Positions 7,870 to 18,187 of a stretch of 63,549 nt of DNA are shown here, in pieces. Below the pieces are notes generated by a model. It searched no databases, was not told where the DNA came from, and worked only from the letters and a program-made list of their open reading frames with translations. This DNA comes from an uncultured Pelagibacteraceae bacterium (lineage in GTDB: Bacteria; Pseudomonadota; Alphaproteobacteria; Pelagibacterales; Pelagibacteraceae), in the NCBI GenBank assembly GCA_902556265.1, contig CACDVM010000006.1:1-63549 (forward strand). The letters are read 5' to 3'. Numbering within the stretch: position 1 is the stretch's first letter; every line of letters starts with the position of its first letter. Both the position numbers and the translations under genes were made by a program.

Positions 7870-10257
7870 TTATTTCCCAAATGGTTTAACCAATAAGATT
7901 AAAGAGGGTAGTAAAGTTAAAACTGAAATCATAGCTAATAACATCGCAAGTCCAGTAAAAAGCCCAAAATAAATTGTAGGAATAAATTTAGATAAAATTA
8001 ATATTGAAAAACCAAAAATTATTGTAATTGATGTATTTAAAATTGCTTTACCCACAGTGGAATGGCATAAACTAACAGTCTTATTATAATTATTTAAATG
8101 ATTAAACTCCTCCTTAAACCTATAGATATAATGAATACTATTATCTACAGCAATTCCAATCGTAATTGCTGCAATAGTAATTGTCATCATATCTAATGGA
8201 ATGCCAAGTAATCCTATAATCCCAAGTATAAAAAAAGCCGCAATAAAATTTGGGACTACACCAATAATAGACAATTTGATGTTTTTAAAAAGAACCAAAA
8301 ACATAACAAATATACCTACCATAACCAAACCTAAGGTTAATATTTGTGATTTAAAAAGACTTTGAAGTAAATTATTAAAAAGAATTAAAACACCAGCAAG
8401 TTTAAATTCGTTTTCTTTTAATCCAATTTTATTTTTTAAATCGTCATTTATTTTTTTTATTAATTCGTTCCTTCTTAAATTTTCTTGAGAATCTATTATT
8501 CTGAGACTAATTCGTGCTTCATTATCTTTAATTGAAATATAAGGGTCAATAATTTCAGTTTTGATACTTTTGGGTATTTTAGAATACAAAACTCCCATTT
8601 CTAGTGTGCCTAATGGTTTATTATTATTCAATAAAGTTGCTACGTCAATTATTGATGAAAAAGATAAAACTTTTCCGACCTGTGGTAAATTATCAAGATA
8701 GTTATGTACAGAAGAAATCTTATCTATTTTGTCTTTTGTAAACCAATATTTCTCATCATTTATTTCATCTTCATCTTCCCAATCGTCAAATTCATCTTCA
8801 TTATCTAATTTCATTTTTTCTTTTTTTGGAAATTTTAAAATGACTTCAAGTGGAGTTGTGCCGCCAAGTTTTTCATCTATAAGCTTCATTCCTTTATAAA
8901 TTTCAGTTTTTTTACTAAAATAATTTATAAAACTATTCTCGACCTCAAGACGGCTTATCCCAACTAGACTTAGTAAAATAACTATACCAGTTATTGTAAA
9001 AATTGTTTTGTGATAATTTTGAGATATTTTTGAAAAAAAAGATATAATAATGGAGTCTTCATATCTTTTAAGAGAAATGTTTTCTTTTGGTACAAAATTG
9101 ATCAAAGTAGGGAGCAATGTAAAAGTAATTATAAATGAGGTTATCAACCCTAACGTCATCATCCATCCAAAATCTATTATGGGTTTTATCTCACTAAATA
9201 TAAGAGATAGAAAAGCAATGACTGTTGTAAGAACTGTATACAATATTGGCCAAAACATTTTTTTTGTGGTTAAAGAAATTAATTCCAAAACATTTTTGCT
9301 AGGATAATCTTCTTTCAGTTGCAAAAACCTTGTGCTCATATGAATATTCATCGCCATAGTTAAAATTAACATTAGGGCAATAAAATTTGATGAAATTACA
9401 GTTACTTTCCACCCTAATAATCCTAATATTCCCATCATAATTATCACAGAAAAAAAACAGCTACTTATTGGAACAATAATCCAAATTAGCTTACGAAAGA
9501 CAAACCATAAAGTTGCGATTATAAATAAAAAAACCCCTATACCAAAGACAATGATATCACTTTTGATAAACGACATCATATCATCTGCTATCATAGGTAT
9601 ACCACCCAGATGTATTTTCCCAATATCTTCATAACTTTTGATTACATCTCTTATCTCAAGAATATTTTGATGATTTTGTTTTTTTATTAGATCTTTTAAT
9701 TTTTCAATTTCTTCACTTGATTTTTTTGAAAAATCCTTTGATGAAATATTTTTTTTTATATTAACAATAATACCACTTGTTTTCCCATCCTCACTAATTA
9801 CAAAATTTTTAAAAACTGGACTATTTAAGATTTCTTTAAAACCTCTTTTCTTATCTATTTCATCATCCTTAAGTGTTTTAAAATTTACAAGTCGTTCTTG
9901 TAATGGAGTATCAGAACTATTAAGCAAAGGGATATCTAATAATGTTATTACACTATGTACCCAACTTAAACTTTGAATCTTATATTTAAGACTCAATAGA
10001 TTATTTATGGAGGTGTCAGAAACCATTCCTTCATTAGGTGTATACGTTAATATAAGAAAATCTTTAGAACCATATCTTTTTGAAATTTCTTGCAGATATT
10101 TTAGATCGGGATCACCTTCAATTAGTAAAGTTTCTGAGGATGCATCTAGTCTGAAATCTTTTGAATAATACCCAAAACTTAATAAAGTAATAATTAGGAC
10201 TACAAAAATAGATTTTGGATTTTTTAGAATTATATTTTGATAAAATTGGCCAAACAT
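7870..10257 (-). CDS. RND-superfamily (MMPL-type) exporter
   Basis: A 795-residue membrane protein in two similar halves. Each half has one N-terminal segment, a large extracytoplasmic loop and five clustered transmembrane helices. The second membrane cluster holds GIAVDNSIHYIYRF, typical of COG1033/MMPL exporters. The second loop contains a strongly acidic stretch (DNEDEFDDWEDEDE, about residues 480-495). Family members move lipids, hopanoids or hydrophobic compounds, but no partner gene here identifies the cargo. It lies between dnaB (22 bp upstream) and cvpA (4 bp downstream) on the same strand. Confidence 0.82.
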   Translation of the reverse strand: MFGQFYQNIILKNPKSIFVVLIITLLSFGYYSKDFRLDASSETLLIEGDPDLKYLQEISKRYGSKDFLILTYTPNEGMVSDTSINNLLSLKYKIQSLSWVHSVITLLDIPLLNSSDTPLQERLVNFKTLKDDEIDKKRGFKEILNSPVFKNFVISEDGKTSGIIVNIKKNISSKDFSKKSSEEIEKLKDLIKKQNHQNILEIRDVIKSYEDIGKIHLGGIPMIADDMMSFIKSDIIVFGIGVFLFIIATLWFVFRKLIWIIVPISSCFFSVIIMMGILGLLGWKVTVISSNFIALMLILTMAMNIHMSTRFLQLKEDYPSKNVLELISLTTKKMFWPILYTVLTTVIAFLSLIFSEIKPIIDFGWMMTLGLITSFIITFTLLPTLINFVPKENISLKRYEDSIIISFFSKISQNYHKTIFTITGIVILLSLVGISRLEVENSFINYFSKKTEIYKGMKLIDEKLGGTTPLEVILKFPKKEKMKLDNEDEFDDWEDEDEINDEKYWFTKDKIDKISSVHNYLDNLPQVGKVLSFSSIIDVATLLNNNKPLGTLEMGVLYSKIPKSIKTEIIDPYISIKDNEARISLRIIDSQENLRRNELIKKINDDLKNKIGLKENEFKLAGVLILFNNLLQSLFKSQILTLGLVMVGIFVMFLVLFKNIKLSIIGVVPNFIAAFFILGIIGLLGIPLDMMTITIAAITIGIAVDNSIHYIYRFKEEFNHLNNYNKTVSLCHSTVGKAILNTSITIIFGFSILILSKFIPTIYFGLFTGLAMLLAMISVLTLLPSLILLVKPFGK

Positions 10258-10279
10258 CTAACCCCTTTTATATTTGAAT

Positions 10280-11698
10280 TTAACTAATTTGAGTATCTTT
10301 AAATTTGGTGAACATTGCCTCAAATTCTAGCATTACATTTCCTGTAGGACCATGCCTTTGTTTACCGATAATTATTTCTGCCAAATTTGAAACTTCATTC
10401 ATTTTTGCTTGCCATTCAGCATGTTCCACTGTTGCTGGCCTTGGTTCTTTTCTCTCTAAATAATAAGCTTCTCTATAAACGAACATCACAACGTCCGCAT
10501 CTTGCTCGATTGATCCTGATTCCCTCAAATCAGATAACTGAGGTTTTTTATCATCTCTTTGCTCTACTGCTCTAGAAAGTTGCGACAGAGCAACAACTGG
10601 AACTGCTAACTCTTTGGCAATAGCTTTTAATCCTTGAGTAATTTCAGAAATTTCTTGAACTCTTCCATCTTTATTATTAAATGTCCCTCTCATCAACTGA
10701 ATATAATCTACCACAATCATATCAAGTCCAAATAATCTTTTTATACGTCTAGCTCTATTACTCATCGCTGCTATACTTATCGCTGGAGTTTCATCAATAT
10801 ATAATGGTAGTTCAGAGATATTTTTTGAAGTTTCAATAAATTTGTCAAATAGTTCATCGGAAATTCTGCCACGTCTAATATCATTAGATTTTATTCTTGA
10901 TTGTTCAGCTAGAATTCTTGTTGATAATTGTTCAGAGGACATTTCTAAAGAAAAAAATGCGATTGAAGATTTTTTTTCATTATCTTGTAATTTTTGTGCT
11001 GCATTAAATGCTATATTAGTAGCAAGTGCAGTTTTACCCATTGAAGGTCGTCCGGCAATTATAATTAAATCAGATTGGTGTAAACCACCAAGTCTATCAT
11101 CTAAATCTCTAAGACCTGTGGGCACACCAACTATTCCTTCCTCATTTTTATATGCAGCCGAAGCCATTTCAATTGTTTGTTTTAATGCATCATCAAATTT
11201 AATAAGAGATGAATTAAATGATCCTTTTTCAGCGAGATCAAATAACAATCTTTCAGAATTTTCAATTATATCTTGTCCATTTGTATTTAAATCGTTCAAC
11301 TTAGCTGTATCAATAGTTTGTTCTGAGATTTTAATTAGTTCTCTTCTAACAAACATATCATAAATAATTCTTGAATATTCAGTAGCTTGTCTTACGGAAG
11401 TAGAAAATTTTGTAATTTTTACTAAATATTCAGGAACATTAAGGTCATCTTTTTCATCCTTAAAAAAATTTTTTAAAGTTATCGGGTTGGCAAGCATTCC
11501 TTTGTAAATTTGATTTTCGATAGCATTAAAAATTTTTTGATGCATCGGATCATAAAAATTTATATGTGAAATAATAGTATTTATTTCATCAAAAATTTCA
11601 TTGTTAACTAATATAGAGCCTATCACAGACTGTTCAGCTTCAATATTATTTGGTAATTCTTTAAATCTATCTTTAACAAGGCTTAAATTGTTCTCCAT
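10280..11698 (-). CDS. dnaB: Replicative DNA helicase
   Basis: This is the hexameric 5'-3' helicase that unwinds DNA at the replication fork. The 472-residue protein has the N-terminal DnaB domain (LPNNIEAEQSVIGSIL, about 15-30), Walker A GRPSMGKTAL at 216-225, Walker B region MIVVDYIQLM, and the later motifs ALSQLSRAVEQR and LRESGSIEQDAD. It has the usual length and shows no intein. It lies downstream of rpsF-rpsR-rplI on the same strand, a widely conserved order, with a 67-bp gap that may hold its own promoter. Confidence 0.96.
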   Translation of the reverse strand: MENNLSLVKDRFKELPNNIEAEQSVIGSILVNNEIFDEINTIISHINFYDPMHQKIFNAIENQIYKGMLANPITLKNFFKDEKDDLNVPEYLVKITKFSTSVRQATEYSRIIYDMFVRRELIKISEQTIDTAKLNDLNTNGQDIIENSERLLFDLAEKGSFNSSLIKFDDALKQTIEMASAAYKNEEGIVGVPTGLRDLDDRLGGLHQSDLIIIAGRPSMGKTALATNIAFNAAQKLQDNEKKSSIAFFSLEMSSEQLSTRILAEQSRIKSNDIRRGRISDELFDKFIETSKNISELPLYIDETPAISIAAMSNRARRIKRLFGLDMIVVDYIQLMRGTFNNKDGRVQEISEITQGLKAIAKELAVPVVALSQLSRAVEQRDDKKPQLSDLRESGSIEQDADVVMFVYREAYYLERKEPRPATVEHAEWQAKMNEVSNLAEIIIGKQRHGPTGNVMLEFEAMFTKFKDTQIS

Positions 11699-11765
11699 TT
11701 AAAAATCTTATATCAAATTTTGAAAATAAAAATTTAAAAAATGAATTGGGGAAAAGATTGTATAA

Positions 11766-12224
11766 TTATTGAATAATTTCTGCAGACTCAACATTTATAG
11801 TTACTTCTGCATCAACTTCAGAGTGTAAAGAAATTTTTACTTTGAATTTTCCAAGGGATTTAATTTCTGTAATTGGTTGTATCATGGATGGTTTAATATC
11901 AATTTTGTTATTTTCTTGAATTAACTTAGAAATTTCTGTTGGTTTAACCGAACCATACAATTCATTATTTTCAGTATTTAATTTTTTTATATTATAAATT
12001 TTATTATTTATCTGATCAGATATTTCTTTAGCTTTTTGTTTTTTTTCATTATCTATTTTGTCTAAATCTGATTTGATCTTCTTTACTTCTGAAATATTTT
12101 CTTTTGATGCATACATTGCTTTTTTATTGGCGATTAAATAATTTCTAGCAAAACCTCTTTTAACATCTATAATTTCACCTATAGATCCTATTTTTTTCAA
12201 ATTTTCTAATAAAATTACTTTCAT
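11766..12224 (-). CDS. rplI: 50S ribosomal protein L9
   Basis: L9 binds 23S rRNA at the base of the L1 stalk and helps keep the reading frame. The 152-residue protein opens with the typical MKVILLENLKKIGSIG and the signature RGFARNYLIANKKA (about 23-36). A long helical linker and the C-terminal RNA-binding domain follow. The length is normal. It is the last gene of the rpsF-rpsR-rplI set and starts 1 bp after the rpsR stop. Confidence 0.96.
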   Translation of the reverse strand: MKVILLENLKKIGSIGEIIDVKRGFARNYLIANKKAMYASKENISEVKKIKSDLDKIDNEKKQKAKEISDQINNKIYNIKKLNTENNELYGSVKPTEISKLIQENNKIDIKPSMIQPITEIKSLGKFKVKISLHSEVDAEVTINVESAEIIQ

Positions 12225-12225
12225 T

Positions 12226-12498
12226 TTATAACAATGCTAAATTTCTTGCTCTTTTAATTGACAACGATAACTCCCTTTGTTTTTTTTGACTAACATTTGT
12301 AATTCTTGAGGGTAAAATTTTACCATTTTCAGACATATATTTTTTTAAAAGTTTTACGTTTTTGTAATCAATTTTTGGAGCTCCTTTAATAGACAAAGGG
12401 CAATTCTTTTTAAATTTGTATTTATTAGGTTGAAAAATACTTAATTTTGCAAAATTACTTTGTTTATTTTTTTTATTTCCACTCTGTCTTTTTGGCAT
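12226..12498 (-). CDS. rpsR: 30S ribosomal protein S18
   Basis: S18 binds with S6 to the platform of the 30S subunit. The 90-residue protein has a basic, disordered N-terminus and the conserved core [19 protein letters not shown] (about 44-62), followed by PSRIT and a basic C-terminal helix ending in RARNLALL. It lies between rpsF (2-bp gap) and rplI (1-bp gap), so the three are almost surely one transcript. Confidence 0.96.
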   Translation of the reverse strand: MPKRQSGNKKNKQSNFAKLSIFQPNKYKFKKNCPLSIKGAPKIDYKNVKLLKKYMSENGKILPSRITNVSQKKQRELSLSIKRARNLALL

Positions 12499-12500
12499 AG

Positions 12501-12854
12501 CTAATTTTTAGTTATTTCCTTTTTATCGTTTAATGATTTCTTAGAAAAATATTCTGTATCTAAATCAAATTTTTTTACTCTAACTGTTAGATATCTTAAT
12601 AATTTTTTATCTAGCGACTCATTTTTTTCTAATTCAGCAATGACTGATCCATCACCTTTTATTTTAAAATGAATATAGCTTCCTTTTCTATTCTTTTTAA
12701 TTATATAAGAAAGATTTAGAAGACCCCAATTTTCCGTTTTGATTATTTCACCTTGATTTTTCTCAACAATTTTGGAGTATTTTTCAGTCAATTGCTTAAC
12801 TTCACTGGGTGAAGCATCTTGTTTGGCTATAATCGTATGTTCGTATAAATTCAT
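12501..12854 (-). CDS. rpsF: 30S ribosomal protein S6
   Basis: S6 pairs with S18 on the 30S platform. The 117-residue protein opens with [19 protein letters not shown] and holds the conserved [20 protein letters not shown] (about 61-80), which includes the beta-strand pairing with S18. A lysine-rich tail follows. It is first in the operon. The 86-bp spacer to divergent fabD must hold promoters for both directions. A minus-strand TATAAT lies at 12892-12887, but its -35 is weak. Confidence 0.95.
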   Translation of the reverse strand: MNLYEHTIIAKQDASPSEVKQLTEKYSKIVEKNQGEIIKTENWGLLNLSYIIKKNRKGSYIHFKIKGDGSVIAELEKNESLDKKLLRYLTVRVKKFDLDTEYFSKKSLNDKKEITKN

Positions 12855-12940
12855 TTAAGTTCTTTAATAAAAAGTGTGGATATACTATTATAAATGTTTA
12901 ATTACAATAGAAAAAAAAACATAAATTAATTAGATTTTAG

Positions 12941-13867
12941 ATGTTTTCAGTAATTTTTCCTGGTCAAGGTTCCCAAATAATAGGCATGGGTAAAGAATTT
13001 TATAACAAATTTAATCTTGTTAAGGATTTATTTAAACAGGCTGATGAAGTTTTAGATTTTGATATATCTAAAATTATTCTAGATGGCCCAAAAGAGGAAT
13101 TAGATCTTACTATTAATACCCAGCCCGCCATATTTCTAATAAGTTATTCAATATTTAAAGTTTTAAAAGATGAATTTAATATTGATTTAAACAAAGCAAA
13201 ATTTTTTGCCGGACACTCTCTAGGAGAATATTCGGCTTTATCGTCCGCAGGTTATTTGAATTTTATAGATACTATTAAACTTCTAAGAGTGAGAGGGGAT
13301 GCTATGCAAAATGCTGTTCCAAAAGGAGAGGGAGGAATGGTAGCTGTTTTAGGTTCAAAAATTGATGATGTAGAAGAAATTTTAAAAGAAAATCAAAATA
13401 ATTTTACGTCACAAATAGCAAATGATAATTCAGAGGGTCAGTTAGTCTTAAGTGGAAATAATTCTGATTTAGAAAAGTTAATTGAAGTTTTGAAATCTCA
13501 AAATATTAAAAATATTAAATTACCGGTGAGCGCGCCGTTTCATTGCAAATTAATGAAAAAAGCAACAGAGATTATGAAAAAAAAAATTGAGGCATCAAAT
13601 TTTCAAGATGGCAATAATATATTAATTTCGAATGTAACAGCAAAAGAAATTTCAAATAAAGAAGAATTAAAAAAACTACTGATCGAACAAATTGAATGTA
13701 GAGTAAGATGGAGAGAAAGTATTATTTATATGATTAACGAAGGTGTGAGTCATTTTATTGAAATAGGACCTGGAAAAGTATTATCAGGACTGGTTAAAAG
13801 AATAAATAAAACTGTAAAAATTAATACAATAAATAACGAGAATGATATAAAAGATTTAAAGATATGA
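12941..13867 (+). CDS. fabD: Malonyl-CoA:ACP transacylase
   Basis: It moves malonyl from CoA to acyl carrier protein, supplying two-carbon units for fatty-acid elongation. The 308-residue protein has GQGSQ at 8-12, the nucleophile in GHSLGEYSA (Ser93), R118 in the substrate-binding region, and the catalytic histidine in SAPFHCKLM (His201). The start ATG is 86 bp from divergent rpsF. The stop overlaps the fabG start as ATGA. The fabD-fabG-acpP order follows the common bacterial fab cluster, though fabH and fabF are not here. Confidence 0.95.
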   Translation: MFSVIFPGQGSQIIGMGKEFYNKFNLVKDLFKQADEVLDFDISKIILDGPKEELDLTINTQPAIFLISYSIFKVLKDEFNIDLNKAKFFAGHSLGEYSALSSAGYLNFIDTIKLLRVRGDAMQNAVPKGEGGMVAVLGSKIDDVEEILKENQNNFTSQIANDNSEGQLVLSGNNSDLEKLIEVLKSQNIKNIKLPVSAPFHCKLMKKATEIMKKKIEASNFQDGNNILISNVTAKEISNKEELKKLLIEQIECRVRWRESIIYMINEGVSHFIEIGPGKVLSGLVKRINKTVKINTINNENDIKDLKI

Positions 13868-14601
13868 GTGATTTAAAAGGTAAGAATATTATTGTAACAG
13901 GAGCATCTGGAGGAATAGGAAATTCAATCGTAAATAGATTGAATGATAATGGTGCAAATATATTAGCATCAGGAACTAAAATTGAAAAATTAGATGAGTT
14001 AAAATCAAGATATAACAACATTAAGATAATAAAATTTGATATTTCACAAAATGATAAAGTTGAAGAGTTTATAGAAAAGGCAACAAAAGAATTAGGAGGA
14101 AAATTGGATTGCATTATTAATAATGCAGGAATTACTCAAGATAATTTAGCAATTAGAATGAGCTTGGATGAATGGAAGAAAGTAATAGATATTAATCTAA
14201 CTTCAACTTTTTTATTGAGCAAATTTGCAATAAAAAAAATGCTGAAAAGCAAGTCAGGAAAAATTGTTAATATTACTTCAGTAGTTGGACATACCGGTAA
14301 TTTAGGTCAAGCCAATTATACAGCATCAAAAGCAGGTATAATTGCTATGTCCAAAAGTTTGGCAATTGAGTATGCAAAAAAAAATATTAATATAAATTGT
14401 ATATCGCCAGGCTTTATTAAAACAGCTATGACAGATAAAATAGATGATAAATTTAAAGAAATTATAATTTCTAAAATACCCTCATCTAGGCTGGGTGAGC
14501 CAGAGGATATAGCTAATGCTGTTATATTTTTAGCCTCTAATCAATCTAATTATATTAATGGGGAAACATTACATGTGAATGGGGGCATGTATATGGCTTG
14601 A
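13864..14601 (+). CDS. fabG: 3-oxoacyl-ACP reductase
   Basis: It reduces 3-oxoacyl-ACP with NADPH in each elongation cycle. The 245-residue short-chain dehydrogenase has the cofactor loop TGASGGIG at 12-19, NNAG at 86-89, and the catalytic set Ser139, Tyr152 and Lys156 (YTASK). The C-terminus GETLHVNGGMYMA is the FabG consensus. It is translationally coupled to fabD by a 4-nt overlap and lies 49 bp upstream of acpP. Confidence 0.95.
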   Translation: MSDLKGKNIIVTGASGGIGNSIVNRLNDNGANILASGTKIEKLDELKSRYNNIKIIKFDISQNDKVEEFIEKATKELGGKLDCIINNAGITQDNLAIRMSLDEWKKVIDINLTSTFLLSKFAIKKMLKSKSGKIVNITSVVGHTGNLGQANYTASKAGIIAMSKSLAIEYAKKNININCISPGFIKTAMTDKIDDKFKEIIISKIPSSRLGEPEDIANAVIFLASNQSNYINGETLHVNGGMYMA

Positions 14602-14650
14602 CAAAACATGTTTTTAAACTAATAAGAATTTAAAACAATAAAGGATCAAT

Positions 14651-14890
14651 ATGTCAGAAGATGTTTCAAGCAAAGTAAAGAAAATAGTAGCAGATCACCT
14701 AGGTATAGATGAAGCAAAAGTAACTGAAGAGTCAAGTTTTATAGATGATTTAGGTGCTGACAGTCTAGATACAGTTGAACTAGTAATGGCTTTTGAAGAG
14801 GAGTTTGGTTCAGAGATCTCAGACAGTGAAGCTGAAAAAATTTTAACAGTAGGAGATGCTGTAAAATTTATTGAAGGGAAAGCAAATTAA
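14651..14890 (+). CDS. acpP: Acyl carrier protein
   Basis: ACP carries growing acyl chains on a phosphopantetheine arm. The acidic 79-residue protein has the modification site in GADSLD (Ser38) and the recognition helix [14 protein letters not shown]. It has one of the clearest Shine-Dalgarno sites in the window: AAGGA at 14641-14645, 5 nt before the ATG. That fits a very highly expressed protein. It sits in the usual place after fabG. Confidence 0.97.
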   Translation: MSEDVSSKVKKIVADHLGIDEAKVTEESSFIDDLGADSLDTVELVMAFEEEFGSEISDSEAEKILTVGDAVKFIEGKAN

Positions 14891-14899
14891 ATTATTTTG

Positions 14900-15532
14900 A
14901 TGCCCACATACAATGATGGGGTTATGATAGTGTTGTCCTCTCCTTCTGGAGCAGGGAAAACAACTCTAGTAAATCTTCTCTCAAAATTAGATAATTTTGA
15001 AATTTCAATTTCACACACAACTCGTCAACCAAGACCTAACGAAATTGAAAATAAAGATTATTATTTTGTATCAGAGGAAAAATTTAAAAGATTGATCCAA
15101 AATGAGGAATTTTTAGAGTATGCAAAAGTATTTAATAATTATTATGGAACAACTAGAACTCCAGTTATAAACAAACTCGATAACGGTAAAAATGTTTTAT
15201 TTGATATTGATTGGCAGGGAGCTGATCAAATAAAAAATAAAAAATTAGACTATAAATTAATTACTTTTTTTATTTTACCGCCTAGCAAAGAGGTTTTATT
15301 TGAAAGATTATCTAATAGAGATATGAAAGATAAATTAATTGTTGAGGAACGAATGAAACAATTTGGAAGGGATGTATTACACTGGATAAATTATGATTAT
15401 GTTGTAATTAATGAAAACCTAGAAAAATGTTATTCAAAAATTTATAACCTTATCAAGGCAGAAATTAGCAATGGATCAAAAGATTATGACCCAAATTATA
15501 TAAGATCGCATGTTGAGAAGTTAACTTCCTAA
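14900..15532 (+). CDS. gmk: Guanylate kinase
   Basis: It phosphorylates GMP and dGMP to the diphosphates. The P-loop is [10 protein letters not shown] at residues 13-22, followed by the GMP-binding [11 protein letters not shown] and YYFVSEEKF, with [11 protein letters not shown] near the middle. I chose ATG 14900 (210 residues) over a TTG one codon upstream. An ATG at 14924, preceded by a GGGG run, is a second candidate that keeps the P-loop. The 3' end overlaps the convergent rsmA 3' end by 12 nt. Confidence 0.94.
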   Translation: MPTYNDGVMIVLSSPSGAGKTTLVNLLSKLDNFEISISHTTRQPRPNEIENKDYYFVSEEKFKRLIQNEEFLEYAKVFNNYYGTTRTPVINKLDNGKNVLFDIDWQGADQIKNKKLDYKLITFFILPPSKEVLFERLSNRDMKDKLIVEERMKQFGRDVLHWINYDYVVINENLEKCYSKIYNLIKAEISNGSKDYDPNYIRSHVEKLTS

Positions 15533-16309
15533 TTTTTCGTATTCTTTTGTTATTTTATAATATGTATCAAAATTTAAATTTTGAGGTCTTAATTTTAAAT
15601 CAAGTTTTAATTTGTCTGCAACATCAATATTCCCATTGAAAATAATATTGAACGGTTTTTTTATAATTTTTCGTCGATGAGAAAAAAAAATTCTAGTGAT
15701 TTTTTCCAAGTTTTTAGGGTCTTTAAGTTTAAAAAAATTTTTTTTTGGTGAAAAAAATAAAAGAGAACTATCAACTTTAGGTTTGGGAGAAAAACATTCA
15801 GGTTTAATATCACAAATTTTTTTTATATTCATTTTCCAGTTTGATATGACTGATAGTCTTCCATAATTTGGTGAATTAAAATTTGAAATAATTCTATTTG
15901 CTACCTCTTTTTGAAACATAAGTACTAAATTACTAAACCATACTTTTTCATCATTTATGTTTAAGATCCATTTGCATAGAATTTCTGTAGATATATTATA
16001 AGGTAAATTTCCAAAAACAATTAACTGATCATTACAAAGTAAATTTTCATCAAAATTTAATATATCTTCATTAAATATTTCAATCTTGTTTTTATAATAT
16101 TCAGACAATATAGAGAAAAGTTTATTATCTTTTTCTACAACATATAATTTTTTTGGTAATTTTTTTAGAATTGATGAGGTTAGGTTTCCTGTTCCAGGAC
16201 CTACTTCAAGGACAGACTTTCCTTTTAAATCTAAAATATCTGTAATTTTATTAATAATATTTTTATCAATCAAAAAATTTTGCCCTAAACTTTTTTTTGC
16301 CCTTATCAC
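15521..16309 (-). CDS. rsmA: 16S rRNA (adenine1518-N6/adenine1519-N6)-dimethyltransferase
   Basis: RsmA (KsgA) dimethylates two adjacent adenines in helix 45 of 16S rRNA late in 30S assembly. The 262-residue protein starts with KKSLGQNFL, has the SAM motif EVGPGTG at 35-41 and the catalytic NLPY at 101-104, and a C-terminal domain with [12 protein letters not shown]. It overlaps pdxA by 4 nt (ATGA), in the conserved lptD-surA-pdxA-rsmA order. Its 3' end overlaps gmk. Confidence 0.95.
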   Translation of the reverse strand: MIRAKKSLGQNFLIDKNIINKITDILDLKGKSVLEVGPGTGNLTSSILKKLPKKLYVVEKDNKLFSILSEYYKNKIEIFNEDILNFDENLLCNDQLIVFGNLPYNISTEILCKWILNINDEKVWFSNLVLMFQKEVANRIISNFNSPNYGRLSVISNWKMNIKKICDIKPECFSPKPKVDSSLLFFSPKKNFFKLKDPKNLEKITRIFFSHRRKIIKKPFNIIFNGNIDVADKLKLDLKLRPQNLNFDTYYKITKEYEKLGS

Positions 16310-17268
16310 CTTTTATCTAAAAATTTTATTGCTTTAACTAAACTTAGTGGATTTGATAAATTTTTTCCCACCATTTTTTGATTTGGTCCATGGTCAGGTG
16401 ACACTCTTAAAAAGGGCAAACCTAGAGTAATATTAATAGCGTCATGTTCAAATAATGTTTTAATTGATGTGAGAACTTGATCGTGATACATGCCCAATAT
16501 TACATCAAATTTTTTTCTATTAATTTTTAAAAAAATTGTGTCAGCAGAGTAGGGACCGCTTATATCATAGCCTAGTTTTTTCAAAGATTTTATTGTGGGG
16601 TTTATTATTTTTATATCCTCATTAATTTTTAAAATACTTTCACAATGAGGATTTAATCCTGTAACAGCAATTTTTGGTTTAAATCCAATATTTTTTTTAT
16701 AAAAATTATCAATTAAACTAATTTGTTGTTTAATTAATTTTTTTGTAATTTTTTTTGAAACTAACTTTAACGGCAAATGAGTGGTAAGGGGACAGACTGA
16801 TAGTTTCTCATTATAAATCAACATTCCAAATTTTTTAATCTTAAAATTATTAGAAATATATTCTGTCATACCGGGATATTTTTTATTTAAAAATGAGCTT
16901 TTATTTATAGGGCCATTTATAAATTTATTTGTTAATCCAATTTTTAAAATTTTAAATGCAATATTAAAACAATTTTTTATATATAAATTTGATGAATTAA
17001 TTTTTGTTTTTAATTTTTTATTTTTATAATTTACATCTATTAGATTGATTGTCTTATTGTTAAGTTTATAGTTTTTAATATTCTGAAAATCTAAAGACCT
17101 AATTTTTTTTTGGAATTTAAGTTTAGACATATGGCTTTGTAAAATGTTTAAAGACCCTATAAGAATTATTGGTGATTTATATTTTTGAGATCTAATTGCT
17201 TTAATAAAAATCTCAAAAAAAATACTGTTTGGTTCACCAGCAACTATGATTATAGGGTTAGTTTTCAT
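16306..17268 (-). CDS. pdxA: 4-hydroxythreonine-4-phosphate dehydrogenase
   Basis: An NAD-dependent step of the DXP-dependent pyridoxal phosphate pathway. The protein has GPINKSSF and the metal/substrate motifs MYHDQVL and DHGPNQKMVGKN. I place the start at ATG 17268 (320 residues), matching the usual N-terminus (MKTNPIIIVAGEP); an open frame reaches 17298 but lies inside surA. The ATG overlaps the surA stop by 11 nt (ATGAAAACTAA). The catalytic motifs are intact although the N-terminal half is more diverged and lysine-rich. Confidence 0.93.
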   Translation of the reverse strand: MKTNPIIIVAGEPNSIFFEIFIKAIRSQKYKSPIILIGSLNILQSHMSKLKFQKKIRSLDFQNIKNYKLNNKTINLIDVNYKNKKLKTKINSSNLYIKNCFNIAFKILKIGLTNKFINGPINKSSFLNKKYPGMTEYISNNFKIKKFGMLIYNEKLSVCPLTTHLPLKLVSKKITKKLIKQQISLIDNFYKKNIGFKPKIAVTGLNPHCESILKINEDIKIINPTIKSLKKLGYDISGPYSADTIFLKINRKKFDVILGMYHDQVLTSIKTLFEHDAINITLGLPFLRVSPDHGPNQKMVGKNLSNPLSLVKAIKFLDKR

Positions 17269-18187
17269 TAATATTATAATTAATTTTTGTTTTATCAAAA
17301 AAAATCTTTGAAAATTGATTTAATTGTTTATTAGTTTCAAATTTAATCATCTTGTCGAGTTCTTCATCTATATCAATTGAAATCTTTTTTTCTCTTACTT
17401 TTTCAATTTTAAGAATTAAATAATTATTACCAATTTGAATTACACCTGTATTTTCGCCTTCTTTAATTTTTTTTATTTTTTCAAAGATTAAGTTTGAAAG
17501 ATTACTTTCTTTAATCCAACCAATATTTCCTCCAATTTTTGAACTATCAGATATACTGTATACATTAGCAGTATTATCAAATCCAATTTCATTAATACTG
17601 AAATTAATTTTCTTAATTAACGTCTCAATATTTTCATCCTTTTTTTTTTCAAATACAATTTCTGATAGCAAATATTCATTTAGAGTTTTATTCTCAAAAC
17701 TTTTAATTCTTTTCAATAAAGCATTTTTATCTACTTTTACTTGGTTATTATATCTCATATAAATTAATTCATTCCAAAGCACCTCAATTTTTAATTTTTT
17801 TTTTATCTCATCAATAGAGTAATTTTTTTCTTGAACTAAAGTATTTTTAAAACTTTCTTCATTATCAAAATTTAATTTTGTATATAAATTTTTGAAATAT
17901 TCATCTGCAAGGGTATTTTTTTTACTTAAATCAAAAACTTTTTCTAACTCAATTTTTTTTACATACTCATTTATTAATGAATTTTTTGCTATTCCCAAAA
18001 CCTTTTTTTCTGGAAGTTTTGATATATTTGGACTCAAAATTTTCAAATATTCAATTTCTTTTTTAATATCAAAGTTTGTTATAATTTTATCATTAACAGA
18101 GGCAAAAATATATATTTCTTGGTTAGAAGCTGCTAAAAAATTAGGAATAAGAACAACAAGCAAAGTAAAAAAAAACTTTTTTAACAT
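17258..18187 (-). CDS. surA: Periplasmic chaperone/peptidyl-prolyl isomerase, SurA-like
   Basis: SurA escorts unfolded outer-membrane proteins across the periplasm. The 309-residue protein has a signal peptide (MLKKFFFTLLVVLIP, cleavage near LAA-SN), a SurA N-terminal chaperone domain (VNDKIITNFDIKKEIEYLK), and one parvulin-like domain around GGNIGWIKESNLSNLIFEKI (about 222-241). E. coli SurA has two parvulin domains; this has one. It starts on the last base of the lptD stop (TAATG), so LptD, a main SurA client, and its chaperone are coupled. Confidence 0.88.
   Translation of the reverse strand: MLKKFFFTLLVVLIPNFLAASNQEIYIFASVNDKIITNFDIKKEIEYLKILSPNISKLPEKKVLGIAKNSLINEYVKKIELEKVFDLSKKNTLADEYFKNLYTKLNFDNEESFKNTLVQEKNYSIDEIKKKLKIEVLWNELIYMRYNNQVKVDKNALLKRIKSFENKTLNEYLLSEIVFEKKKDENIETLIKKINFSINEIGFDNTANVYSISDSSKIGGNIGWIKESNLSNLIFEKIKKIKEGENTGVIQIGNNYLILKIEKVREKKISIDIDEELDKMIKFETNKQLNQFSKIFFDKTKINYNINEN

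Noticed and set aside
10842-11363. 173-codon plus-strand open frame
   Set aside because: It lies antisense within dnaB, has no family features, and its composition mirrors the dnaB codons.
17269-17298. Ten extra N-terminal codons of pdxA
   Set aside because: They lie within surA, and PdxA proteins normally begin close to the IIIVAGEP segment.
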